Part shown: positions 9,659 through 23,500 of the stretch, one piece after another
Layout: the number at the start of each line of letters is the position of its first letter
Position numbering within the stretch: the stretch's first letter is position 1
Origin: Owenia fusiformis
Lineage: Eukaryota; Annelida; Polychaeta; Sabellida; Oweniidae
Reading direction: 5' to 3'
Assembly: GCA_903813345.2 (NCBI GenBank)
Contig: CAIIXF020000002.1
Location: 22,332,455 to 22,396,454 of the forward strand
Length of the DNA stretch: 64,000 bases
The notes under the pieces: model-generated
Told to the model about the DNA's origin: nothing
Database searches by the model: none
Seen by the model: only the letters and a program-made list of their open reading frames with translations
Translations under genes and position numbers: made by a program

Positions 9659-12611
9659 AGAATGAATGAGAGTTCTAGCAGGATGTGTCATAAGCACTGA
9701 CCCACAGGGCAACGTGATTATTTTACCATATAGAACATCATAGTGTGAGGCAAGCGAGGCGTCCGCCTCACCAAAATTTTACAGAAATATATTAATATAT
9801 TTTTTCAGAATTTTTCTAAAATAAAACAGTAAAAATGAAGTCCGAATGTAGTATATGTAATATACCTTCTTTGGCCTAAATTTTCCTCATCAAATTTTAA
9901 ATCCTATCTAATGCCTCTGAACATGTATTAGATATGATAGGAGAATAAGTTGACAATTGGCCTGTGAATCAAACCTGACCATTTGCCTTAAATTCTTATG
10001 ATGCATCTTGGGTACAAGATGGCTGAGTTGCCATAACATGTAAAATGAAGTTGAACCGCAAAATTTATAAAATAGAATAGTATATCGGATTGAATTTTTC
10101 CATTAAGTTTTGTGATGTCACAATGGCTTACAGAATTGCTTTATGATATGTAATATCTTTTAATACAAAATATTCAATGCTACTAATGTCCCAACAGTGT
10201 TCAATTTAGTCAAGTCTTGTTGTAGGATCTTTTGTTGTTAAGCATTCCCAGGCTGAACCAACAAAGTAAACTTCTTTTGGGAAAAAATGCCAAATAAAAA
10301 ATATTACAGTAATTCAAATATCAGTTCATCCAGTTTATCATTTATTTATTCAAATTTAAAATGAATTGGGACAAAATTGAATTAAAATGCTCTCAAATTG
10401 AAAACATAATGAATGTTATCAACACCTTAATGGTATATCTTATTGTCAATATCGTAACTTATTATGGTAATTTGGTTATACAGTATGATAACTCATGGTG
10501 TTTTGACAATATGGTTACTTATGGTGTTTTGGCTGTTTGGTAGAACATAAATACATGGTATTTGTAATAACCATATTCAAAGTATACTAATCAAGATATC
10601 ATCTTGCACAAATAAATGCATTTGTATATAAACTCTCAGCTTGACATTTACAGGTGGCTTGGGATAACCGACATATAACATGTACATAGAAATCATGTTC
10701 TCTGTATGTAGTTTGAAATGTTTAAATGAAATTTGAACCAAAGAAAGCATTAAGGTAGTGTAAACTGAGAAATCTAAATTGCACAGCGACATTACGCACA
10801 AACAGATTCTACCTAAGTATACCTTAATGAGAATTATGGCAGCTATGTGTGAATAGAATGCAAACATGAAATGTAAACTAGTTTTGTAGCCTGTGATATT
10901 ACTGCATAGAGACAGTAAACGGTATAAAGACAGTGAACAGTATAGAGAATGATTTTTCTGTCAATTTTTCATGTGCCAATTTTTTATATGAACTGTTTTA
11001 TTTCTATTTATTTTGTTTGCCAATTCATATATCTACATGTCATTCTCCTAATTGTAAATATTAAATCATTCAGAAATTATTCTGTCTGAATATAACAAAA
11101 ACTATTACAAAATATTTTTAAAGTTTCTGAAGTTGAACATCTGTTTTGCTGCAACATTTTTGTGTTGATAGAAAAAAACGTCAATGGTTTAAATGGCTTA
11201 GGAATTATGATTTCAAATCATGTACAGAAATTACATAGTAGGTAAATGGTATATTACGGGTAGTTACTGAGATATGCTGTTATTGAGAAAAATGTATTCT
11301 AGATATTTGAATGTCTTGTCCCCTGAATAGAACTTAGTGGATTGTGAAACAATAAATCATTTGAAAATATTGTTGCTCTTGTTATTCTCATTTTGCACAT
11401 TGTGAGATATGTATCATCAATTTTGACCAATCGGAATGGAGTCTGGCAGGGTAAAAGGAACCATAATGGGAGGGCTCATAATTTTCAACTTTTTGGTCTT
11501 GGCATTTTGTACTTTTAAATATTTATATTCAAGGGAATTATATATGATGTGTAGTTTTTGCATATTGTCAAAATGTCATGTATGCACCATCAAAGGTTTG
11601 CATGAAACCCCCACTGCAGGGAGGGTCAAGTATATATTACAAAGTAGTCATTTCTCTAGGAAAAATTCTAAATGAAATCCTACCGCAGGCTATAATTATT
11701 GGGAACGGATTGACAGCCCCAATTTCTTAAAAATGTTTGCCTCACACAAACCATAGAACAGTGCATTATGATGTCTACTTAATTAAGTGGATGATATTTT
11801 GACTTTTGTATAAGAAGGACTGATGGTGCTCCAAATAGAAGTCAGTGACCTACTTCAGAGACCAGGAAAATTGCAAACACATGCCCCCATTTTGAAAATA
11901 TACTGAAACTTATGTGACACCTTGAATGTTAACGATAAAAGTAGGTGCACATTTTTCAGAAAGGTCTCACATGAACACCTTCCAAAAACACATTCTAATT
12001 TGAATGCTAAACTCAAAAGTGCATGCAATACTTTCTCATATACCTTGAAAACATGTTTTGTTTGCATTTTGTCATCAGACAACACCATGTTATCAAAAGT
12101 AGAAACATTATTCCAAATACATATAAAAAAAAATGTAAACGCTCGTAATGCAAGTCCTTTCTATGATCTGGTTAAAAGTGAAAAATTGGGGCCGACTGAA
12201 ATTGCTGAATTTATTGCATTTGTCAAATTAATTTAAAAAAGACATACTTTACAGTATATTGGTAAGTTTGAATCCAGAAAAGAAAAAGTAACGAATTGAT
12301 TCAAATCTACATAATAATTTATTGGACGGATATTTGTATCTACAATCTAATGTATATTCACATGATCATGAACAAAATAATTCCACTTACTAAAATAAAC
12401 TAAAACATGCCATTCCATATTGATGTACAATATATCAAAATAAAGTGTAATTAGTACATCATGTCAACTCTTATTTTAGCCACTGAATTTAATCTCAGTG
12501 GAAAAAGTAAGATGGAGTTTGATAAAATAATGATTGAGGAATGTTAACATAGAGGTGTTCTAATAATTTAATACTGTATTTGTATTACAATCATAAAAGT
12601 CGTTCAATTAA
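9659..12611. other. Intergenic, OXCT1 3' UTR then no gene seen
   Basis: Holds the OXCT1 3' UTR (an AATAAA-like hexamer near 9820). A 'gaggcaagcgaggc' patch at 9747-9775 recurs near 26595-26625. The rest is AT-rich without a convincing ORF. OXCT1 and SPATA18 converge here. Confidence 0.4.
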
Positions 12612-12822
12612 GGTAGTTCCACATGATGAAATTCTCATGATTGCAGTTACCAATAATCAATGAAATGGGAAATATTGGTTAATTTAACAATTTTATGTGG
12701 ATATTTACATGTTCTGGTAAAATACGTATATCAAAATCCTCTATAAATCAAAATTTGGTTAAATTTCTTTTAAACTGACATTCCTCCAAATCTTTAGTTT
12801 TTTCTGAAAATGTGGAACTACC
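12612..12822. mobile_element. MITE with TTAA target duplication (piggyBac-type)
   Basis: A 211-bp element with a 13-bp perfect terminal inverted repeat, GGTAGTTCCACAT on the left and its reverse complement on the right. TTAA flanks both ends (12608-12611 and 12823-12826). TTAA duplication is the hallmark of piggyBac-superfamily insertion. There is no ORF, so it is non-autonomous. Confidence 0.75.
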
Positions 12823-12826
12823 TTAA

Positions 12827-14529
12827 ATTTATACTTAAATTATTTCAAAATAACTTCACTAGTAGATTATTTAAAGAGAGATGGCACTAAACTAGAAACT
12901 ATGAGATAATAAAAATATAATACTAAATATTTACAACATAGATAATTAAGTAACTTTGCTATACAAAATAAAATATTGAGTATTTTTCATACCAACAACA
13001 AACTCATCAATTTTAGGAAAGTTGATCTTTTGTAACACAGTGTAAAATAGTGATTAACTCAAAACTTTAAACTATGAGGATTCTGAATATAAGTAGGCTG
13101 TGCAAAAAGTCATCACAGTTTGAGAACTCTTATGTCTTAATACACCCAACAAAGACCATAAATCAGTAAATCCCTATAATTTAAAGTACAAATCTAAAAA
13201 AGCCAAATGAACTGAAAGAAAAGGATTTAACGAAAGATACACTTCATAAGTTTAAAAACAATTATACAAAGAAAAATTATAATTGAGAAAATATTCCATC
13301 TTAAAAAATAAAATATATGTTACAATGTTATTGTATTATGTAAAATCTTAAGAATATGGACGGTTCATCTTCGTGCTACAATAAAAGCACTCAAGTAATT
13401 TGGCTATGTAAATAATTTCTTCAACGATTGTCAAAAACATGTATAAATTGTTACATGTAATGCTTATTGTAAAAACTTAATGGACGGATATTGTATGGCT
13501 TTAATCTGAAACCAAAAGCTGCTCTATTTCTTTATTCCTACAATTTCTAAACCTGCTTATCTATGCCCTCAATAAACTACTTACTAGTTTATGTGTGCAA
13601 TACTATATAATGAAGATAATTTGACATATTACCTTTAAATAAGTCATAAATCACAAAATGGATTCACAATAGATCAAAAATCAAGAATACTATAGAAAAA
13701 CATAATAATAAACTACACAAAAATTTCTCCTTTTACAGTTTCTCACATGTAAAATTCTCAAATGTAAAATTTGCCCTGGTTTCTTCTACTCTTTTAACAA
13801 TGAATAAATGCTGCTTAGATCAACATTACATTTGCATAGTAAATCAACACCCTGTTGTACTAAGTTTTACAAGATATGAAATAGTAAAAATACTATGAAT
13901 ATTCTGGAATTTATATTCTATAATTATCTCGAATTTACCTGGAATTCTAGTACATGTTAATATAGCCATGGGTACATGTGAATATAACCATGAGTACATG
14001 TTAATAGAGCCTTGAGTACATGATAATAACATTAAAATAACCATGATTTAGATAGGGAAAATGTACCCTAATGTTCTCCATGTAATAACAATATGTGTAA
14101 TTTAACAATCACATGTCGATAAATTATAGCCTTTCACATGTTCTGTCAGTTACCCTATCAAGCTTTATAACTAATCTAGAATTAGCTACAAGCACCTATA
14201 TTAAAAGTGTCTAGTTTTGATTCATCATCATATTCCACTTGTCATCCATCATATTTCACCTTTATGCCCACATCTAATGTCTTCATTTTTATCATCTTAT
14301 TCCGCTAGTCATCATATTCTGCCTTTATCTTTCCAGCATCAAATGTCTTTAAATCAAATTCCCGTCTAATTTTGATTACTCCAAATTATAATTGTTTAAT
14401 GTCATTTAATACTGAATTCCACACAAGTGCTTGACACCATTAACACAGCAAATGTATAACACAGGGTCAAAGTTCAAGGTCATTCAAGGTTCAAGGTCAA
14501 ATCTGAGGTTAATTTGAGTATTATCCCAG
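12827..14529. other. Intergenic, probable SPATA18 3' UTR side
   Basis: AT-rich, no supported ORF. The part nearest 14530 should carry the SPATA18 3' UTR (minus strand). Small local repeats: 'gtacatgttaatat' near 13950-14025 and 'caaggtcaaggtt' near 14465-14505. Confidence 0.35.
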
Positions 14530-17500
14530 CTAGTAGAGACGACTTGGAGAACTGGATCGGAGAGAACTTCGGCTCAATGAGCGCATACCTGGGAAAGACA
14601 GAAAGTGTACACTTGTTAGATATAAAGTGCTAACACAACATACGATAAAACCTGTAAAGTGGACACTTTTGTTAATGGAACACCTCCAAAGTGGAACACT
14701 TTTCAGAGGCATTCCACTCACACAGGTTTTACTGTGCATGAAAAACACAATTGAAATGCAAGTCAACATTGAGGCAAATTTGCATATTGTCGAATTCACT
14801 TCACACTGGACACGACAAGACAGAGACTGCAAGTGTTACAACAGACACTGCAAGTGTTACAACAGACACTGCAAGTGTTACAACAGACACTGCAAGTGTT
14901 ACAACAGACACTGCAAGTGTAACAACAGACACTGCAAGTGTAATGACAAACACCGCAAGTGTAATGACAGACACTGCAAGTGTAACATGTAGTATTAGTG
15001 CAAGTTAACGGTTGTGAAAAGCTTCAAGACTATTCCAATTTTCTGATCTTCCCAACTTTAAGATTTCACGGATGATGCAGCGTGAACTGGAAATAAAATA
15101 TTTATTATACATTTATACATATATGATTTCAAAATCATGTATATCATGTATGCATTTGTTTCAATCAATTCTAAATTACATAAATACAGTGAAACTTGAA
15201 CAGTGGACACCTCTTTTATTTACCTCTTTTATCATCTGCAGTCAAAAATTGCTAACTATCACTGATTCTTCTTTGAAATCTTTATACAAGCTTTCATTTG
15301 ATATATAATACATACCCTCTATACAAACAGATTTGCATCAATCAACCATAAAAATTGAAAGTAAATAAAAGATTCCAAATAAGGCAAGAATAGCGCCTTG
15401 CAAATAACATTGTTGAATTTCACATGAGATGTAAGGTAAGAGGTGTTCACACTCAAGGTTTTACTGTAGACCTATGAGCAATTAACATACACACCAACCC
15501 AAAAGTTTGGCAACCTCTTTATGTTTTATGGAACTTCTGGTTGCCAATCTTATGGAGGGGGAGTACCTCTAAACTGGAACTGATCACAAACATGAATACT
15601 GGTATGTACAAGTATTGGAGATAAATCAGTACAGTATTAAACCTGTAAACATGAAGTCATTGAACAGGCCTCCAAGACTTCCACAAACACGATCATCAGT
15701 TCCGACCCGTGACTACGTTCCTTAAACCCGAACCACAGTTCTCACAATGCGAATAGCTAACCACAAAACATGTGGTTCACGATGTTGGAACTCTATTCGC
15801 AAGAAGAGAAATATGTTCGGGAGAGAGGAAAAAGAGGTTTGCATTCGCATTGTGAGAACCATGGTTCGGATGGAAAGAACGTAGTTCACAGTTGGAACTG
15901 GTGAACTTGTTAGTGGAAGTGTAGGAGGCCAGACTAAGTGTGTACCTTTAACTGTAAATGCAGCAGTACTATTCTCAGCCCAAAATTCATGTTTTAGTTT
16001 CACAATTGATGATTCGTGACTACAGTATTTCTAAGATCAAAACATACACATTTTCAATGTTAAATATGTTTTAGAGTTTTCATAAACAGACTAGGCTATT
16101 AAACTGTTAGAGGGTGGGCTAACAAACAAAATGCACTAAAATTGAACTGAAATCATTAAAACACAAAATTCAGAAAAGCAGTCAACTTGTTACATCACAC
16201 ATAGTATTTTTATTGATATATCTACATGGAACCTTTCAACACTTATGTGTTCAACGCATTTAATGTGTTTAACGGATGAAATATTTCATTGAATTATTTT
16301 ACATGGGACTTGGTATATGCAAATCTGCAGAAATGTACAAACTTAGATAAAGATGCAGTACAAAACATATAAACACTAGGACTGTAGCACTAGATACACT
16401 ACTGCAAAGTAAAATCACAACTGTAAAATAGATAAAATGCCTGTGGAAGTGATCATACAATTTTTGCAAGAAAATTCAACACAGCCGCAGATTTTGCAAC
16501 AATGAAAGAGAAAGAGATTTCATTGTTGGGGAAAATAACAATGGACTTGACTTTCGAAACAAAAATTCCAAATCTTTGCAAACCAGAATTTCAATTTATG
16601 AAGTTACCTGCTTTATTTTGAATTCCAAAGATATGTGACATATTTTTGACAATTTTTGAAAGTAAAGAGGAAACCAGTGCAATTTGAACTAAGGTTTTAA
16701 GAACATTCAAAATTCAGGTAAAGGTAACCTACTAAACTAATCACTTGAAGCTAATATAAAGGCGTCTATGCAGGAAATATAATAATATACCCCAATAGTA
16801 TTAAATGTATAGAAAAATATGGCATGCATTATTACATATATTAGAGTTAATCAATTTGAGGGAATTAGGACATGCAAGGGTACTTTTTATTCAGAATGAC
16901 TGACAACTTTGATAAAAATCTATTTGCATTGCTATTTCATGTAAGATTTAACATCACATTTTCAAGCTAAGCTACATAATCTACCCACAATTCTTAGCTG
17001 GGTCACAGAGGAGGTGATGTCCCTGCTTGCCATGACAATGCATAATGGGACAGCAAATCCTCTTCTATGTGGCCCCTGATACTAATATAAGCAAAGCTAG
17101 ACAAAACTACATTAAGTTTGCGACGTACCAAGTCACATGTAATGAGAAAGAGTCGTTGATGCTGTATTTGGTCGATCGCTACTGAAACTGTTTGATCGAG
17201 AAAGTGGCCGTGGACTCCGAGGGCTCCTTACTACAAGCCAAATACAGTGATGTCAGAAATGTATTTAAGGTACAGGGTGTCCATTAAGAAATTGACGACT
17301 TGGAGTATACGTTTCATATTATTTCAATTTATTTTCAGGTTACCTTGAAGAGTGAAAGATCAAATATAACATGATTCATAAAAGGTCTTAGATGAGATAT
17401 CCAAAATCTTTTAATGAGACACACCCTTTAAACTCTAATTGTATAACAATTAATGGTTTGTCTTGTGGGAAGTGATGAGGGAGTAGGATGGACAGATATG

Positions 17501-20500
17501 AAGTTCACACCTTTATTATTTGAAAATGCTAGGAAATTTTGAACTTACATGCAGCTTTAAAAGCCAGATTGGCTTATTGTGAAATGTGCATAAAAACAGT
17601 TTAAGCTTGAGTCGAAAATGTCATGTTATTTATCAAATCAATTCAAACAATAATTCAAAAAAAATAAAATCATAAAATAATATTCTGATATTTATCAACA
17701 AATCCAAATAGTTTCAATTCTTATCAACAAAAATAAAATGCATGTAGTCATAAATCATACTTTTCTCATTAAGACAATGTCTATGTTAAAATAAATACAA
17801 TGTTTGAAATATACATACTTGATTAACTCAACAGTAATTGAGATGATGATGAAATTTTGTAAAAATGCTCACAAATGACACGCCACATGTTATATTAGAA
17901 CAAAATAATAAGCAAGCAAATCCAATAAAGTCAAAGACACAGTTTATTGAGAAAAGCATGAAACTGACAAAGTGCATGTAGTAAGTGTAAAAAATAGTGT
18001 ACATGTATACATATATACTCGTACAGTACTGTACTAACCAGATGGGCTTGACCTGCCACTAAAGGAATCTCCCAGACTACTCAGTGTTCTTCTTGGGCTA
18101 GGAGACCTCCTGCTGGGGCTCACTGAGCGTGTTGGGCTGTATGATCGTACTGGACTCATTGAGCGAGTAGGGCTACGGCTGCGTCTTGGGGACCCCTGAA
18201 AAAATATAATTTTCATACATTGAAATTTAAATTAGGACATACAAATCAAACTGCTCTTACCCTAGGGACCATTTTAGGAACAGTTTTAACATTGGTATAA
18301 AATTGTAAAAGTTAACAATGTTAACAAAGAAATCAAAAGTTAGAAAGTTACAGTACAGAAATGAACCACAAAGTCTCTAAGTGGCATCCACAACTTACCA
18401 AAGATGCACCTCGCCTTGTGTTGGCCTCTCCCTTCATAAGGACCTTAGTGCTCTGTTGTAGGCAAGGCCATATGTGGTGGTTCACAAGAGGGGCTGTGTA
18501 CTCTGAGTCATAACTTCTACGATACCTAAGAATAAGAAAATATACAAGCCCTTAACCAATGCCATTAATTTTTGGATGTACAAAAACAGATATTCTCATA
18601 TTTAACCATATATTCACTTCAGTCTCATTAATTACTAAATATCAATCAACTATCATCAAGTACAAGTGGCCTTTTGTATAAGTAATAAAACAGACTGAAA
18701 GTTCTTAATGTACATGTTCAAGTATATATCACATTCAATGCATTGCCTGGAGATAAGAGAATTTCCAATTGTAATTCCAATCAAAATCACTATCAAATGA
18801 ATTTGCTGAGTTCCAAGGTCAAATATCTTAAATCATAACTAGCTATGCATGATTCAATAAACATAATTTCTAAAACAAAAGTTAATCTAAACACTAATGA
18901 ATGTTGCTACATACTTGAATTCATCAAAGAGCTCTGCATCGGTTGCTATGGCGATATCTAGAGGATGAGCCAGTGCTGACATCTGCCAAGCAAGTTTGCA
19001 AGCTTCACGAATAAATGTCTGGATTACTGTGTAGGAAGCTGTGGGTTGCAGGTAGAGCTTAGGGTTGCGGTTCAATGCACGTATCACATCCTAAAACGAA
19101 CAATCGTTCAATTAGTCTATTTTGGAGGGATCTTGTGATATATCACAACATTAGAGACACAAAAATATTATAGCTACATGTTTTTAAAGCTCAAGTTTTA
19201 AAAATACAACAATTACAGATTCCCTATTTAACATAACATGAATATTTTGTGTATTTTATGTTTAAGGCATAAGGCCCCCCAAAATAGGAGGTTCTGGGTT
19301 CAATTCCCACCAAGGTGGAGTGACTTTTTCACATCAGCCCTTACCATAGGATTTGATCCTATGTTTCAAATTAACAAATTCAGATTGCTGAACAGGTTTG
19401 GTATAATTAGTAAATTGATTGTGTCTGACTTACAGATACCAATGCAGGTAGGTCATAGAGGTCCGTATTCCTGTTTATGTAATCCTGAACAGCTTCCTCC
19501 AGTGTATCAGGGCCTAGATGGGTACCAGCCAGCTGGGAGCGAACCTTGATCTTAAACTGGCGGAATGCTAGCTTAGCTACTGAAAAGGCTTCCTAAAATT
19601 CAAGACAAACCACGAAAATAAATATGCCTTTCCATGGAAGAATGAAAGTATGACGCTTGGTATGACAAATACAAGTCAACGGCATTAATATCAAGCAGTT
19701 TTAATTTTGCAGACCTATCTTCATACACTGTACTTTTGGGAATATTGTTTTATATACTGATTCATGTTCTAATAGCCGTAATTCTCTTCCTGATAATTGT
19801 AATAAGATAGCTGAGAATTATAGCCATTAGCTTTTTAAACCGCGAAGAAAAAATGATATTACCTGCATGGCAACGAAGACAATTCGCTGATTATTTTCAT
19901 GATCGTCCGAATAGCGCCGCAAGATATCCATAGCATCAAGACGATCTTGAGAGAACATGTCATTGAACCTGGAAATGAGGCTCTGTTGTCGCACCCTCTG
20001 GGTGGTGTCGTCAGAGTGTAGCGGAGAGCTTACTCTCGGCAGGTAGCGATAACTTGCCAGGGAGTCGTTTACATCACTAGAATAAAGACATTTAATAGGG
20101 TTACATCTATGCTTTCATCTTTTCAGATTTCCATTTTATTTCATTGTAGTGTACAAAATAATTCTTAATAATTGCCCAAGTTTCGTGAAAAGCATTAGCT
20201 GCATTATTCGTAAGAAAAATATTTAGGATTGAAAAAGAGTTTCGTTAAGAAAGAAAACTTGAAAGCATTGCCAGTGGCAATTGATTGGTGGCGGAAGTCG
20301 GGTTATATATGTTAAACACTTTTTATATTGATCAGAGCACATTGCATCAGTTTTTAATATTCAAATCTCAAAAAAGTTCAGAAACAAGTTTACGTTTATT
20401 GTCGACCTCAAGAGACAACATGATAGACTTCATCATTAAACAAAGTATACCCTCCATTTTTAATGAAAAATTATATTTTTATTTTAAACCTCGAAAATAT

Positions 20501-23500
20501 ACTCCTTTGCTTTAGCCATCATTTGGAATTGAAACTTGCATGAATAATACAAAATATTGGGTTGGTGCAGATAATACAAATAAAATGTGAATTGCGATGC
20601 AGATATAAAGTTAGTGAATCAATATCTTGTGTATTAATAACCAAAACAACTTCTAGCAAAAATAAATGGGAGCAATATGAAATAAAAATATTCAAACAAA
20701 GAATTCAAGTATGTGACTACCTTGTGGTAATATAAGGTACCCGTCCTGTTGATATAATAACGTCATCCCTTAATCTACGTATTGTAGCATCACTTTCACT
20801 CAGTTGCAGACGGAGCCGCATCACTTCATTTTGGGAATCATTAAACCTGAGCAAAGAAAATAGTCCACACATGTAAAACACATCTAAGTGCTCTAAAGGG
20901 TTTGATAGAGGGAGTATTGGGTACACTCTGTGAGGGGATGGGGCAATAAAATATTAAAAATAAAATTAGTTTGGATAAAATCTTCTGTTAATTCCTAAAA
21001 CGCAAACACACAAACAGATAATGTTACTCAAAATAAAACCAGAAATATCAATAAATCAATATCATATTTTTCTTAGAAAACCATGATACACTTGTCCTAT
21101 AAGGATCTGAGTGTGAGTGTCACCATTTATTTCATGTGTAACCAATTCTGAATTACCAGACCTCTACTGTAATTGGCCTTATCTGTAACTGCTTGCATGG
21201 GAATGTTTGAGACCAAATAGCCACGCATTGCGATGTATATTACCTAATATAGTTTTTTGTTTTGAGTAACATTTCTGAGAAAAATAAAAGGATACATTTG
21301 GGTTAATAAAAACGCCTATAATTCAAAACACACACAATATATTAGGGTATCCATAAGCTCCATATTGTCCATTCCTGTCCTATCTTACCCATTTACAGAT
21401 CCACCTGTGGTCGAGGCAGTATCTCTGATCGCTGCCAAGGAGTTGCGCTTCCCAGTCAGAATTGCAATTTCTTCTCTCAGGTTGCGCATTTGTCGATCAT
21501 ATTGTGGGTAGTTGAGTGTCCCATAAAAAGGGGCGCCACGAAGTAAAAGAGCATTTTCTGCCTCCAACGCTGTAACCCTATCATTGAAAATAGTAAGATG
21601 TTGCTAAAATCAATACTTTATGTAGAATTATTGTTCCGTGTGAGCTATAAAAGCTCTTAAATTGTACACCCCACTAGTAAAAGCTGAGTTCACTGTAAAA
21701 GTTGATTTTCTAACATTTTGATTTATAATCATGAGAAAATGGGTACAATCACATCTAATAAGTCTTTCAACAAGAAGCAAAAAACCTGAAAAGACCATAT
21801 GGTGAGTGATCTTAGAGAGTTGTATCATAAAATGGAGTTGGCCAGCAATTATTTTTGACGTATTAAACAGAATATATGTACTAAACAGAATAAGATAGAT
21901 TATATAAAAATTGTATACAGGGCCGTCAGATGGGGGGGGGGGGGGTGCGATGGGTGCGACCGCACCCCCCTTTGTCACCCCCCAAAATAAATTTGAAAAA
22001 AAATTTGAAAATTTTTTTTTTTTAAATATTTTTTTTTTTTCTTTTTCATTGACTCATACATTTTGAAAGTCCCAAGAAAGCACCAAATAGCATCTTAAAA
22101 TTGTAAAATTTTCTAGGGGTATTGGCCACCCCTCACACCACCCACAAAACAATGGAAAAGTTCTAAATTTATTTTAGAGTTTTGTCTCAGACACTTTTAA
22201 AGTGCCCAGATATCATCAAATAGCTCCTTGATATAGTAAGTTTTTCTGGGGGACTTACTCCCCCTCTTGCATCTTGCACTTGCATACCCCCCCCCTCTGG
22301 CAACCCCCCCCCCCCCCAAAAAAAAAAAAATTGTGATTTTCTTAAATTCTCATAGACTCATACACTTTGAAATTGCCCAGAAAGCACCAAATAGCGTCGT
22401 AAAATTGTAAAATTTCTAGGGAAGTGGGCCACCCCTCACACCCCAAACAAAACAATGGAAAAGTTCTGAATTTGTTTTATGTATTGTCTCAGACATTTTT
22501 AAATTGCCCAGACATGCATCATCAAATAGCTCCTTGATAAAGTTAATGATTCTGGAAGACTAACACTTACTCGCCCTCTGGCATCCCCACTCCACCTCCC
22601 CCTCTGGCAGCCCCCCTCCCTTAACACCATCCCCCCCCCGAAAAAAATTGACTCATACCCTTTGAAAGTGCCCAGAAAGCACCAAATAGCACCTTAAAAT
22701 TGTAAAATGTTCTTGGGAAATAGGCACTTTTAGGCACAGACACTTTAAAAGTGCCCAAACTTCATCGAATAGCACCTTGATATTGTAAATTTTGATATGG
22801 GGGACAAACACTTGCTCCCCCTCTGGGACCCCAGCCCCACCTCCCCCTCTGTCTACCCCTCCCCCTTTGACACCCCCAAAATTTGAAAAAAATTGTGATT
22901 GTTTTTCAATGTTTTTATTGACTAATACACTTTAAAAGTGCCCAGAAGCACCAAATATCATTTTTAAATTGTAAAATTTTCTAGGAGAGTTAGTCACCCC
23001 TCACATCCCCCACAAAACAAAAGAAAATATTCTGAATTTCATGTATTGTCTCAGACATTTTTTAAGTGCCCAGACATCATCAAATAGCACCTTGATATGG
23101 TCAATGTTTCTGGGGGACAACCCCTTGCTCCCCTACTGGCACCCCACCCAACTTCACCCTCTCATCCTCTTTGACACCCCCAAAAGAATTTGAAAAAAAT
23201 TCACATTTTTCTTATTGACTCATAACGCACAGGCGTACCAGATGGTTGCAAATTCGCTCCAAATACAACCAAATTTCAAAATTTTCCTGGGGGAGAACCC
23301 CAGACCCCCCTGAATGCTTGGTTTTTTATTCACTCAACTCTTATTCCCGTGGTGGTGGCGTACTACTTAGAAACTTACACTTTGAAGGTGCCCAGAAAGC
23401 ACCAAATAGCATCTCAAAACTGTAAAATTTTCTAGGGGGAGTGGACCACTCTTCACACCCCCCACAAAACAATTGGAACATTTTGAAGTTGCATTTGTTA

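Larger units (their letters stand above)
14589..18038 (-). other. SPATA18 last intron, repeat-rich
   Basis: 3.4-kb intron between the two SR-rich exons. It holds a MITE-like palindrome, a 21-bp minisatellite, a long foldback sequence (15667-15930) and a TA-flanked MITE (17273-17428). No coding exon is seen in the rest. Confidence 0.5.

Noticed and set aside
14627-15008. Overlapping ORFs of repeated TASVTTD / CYNRHCK heptads
   Set aside because: They arise because a 21-bp minisatellite keeps frames open. They lie in an intron and have no start context or homology.
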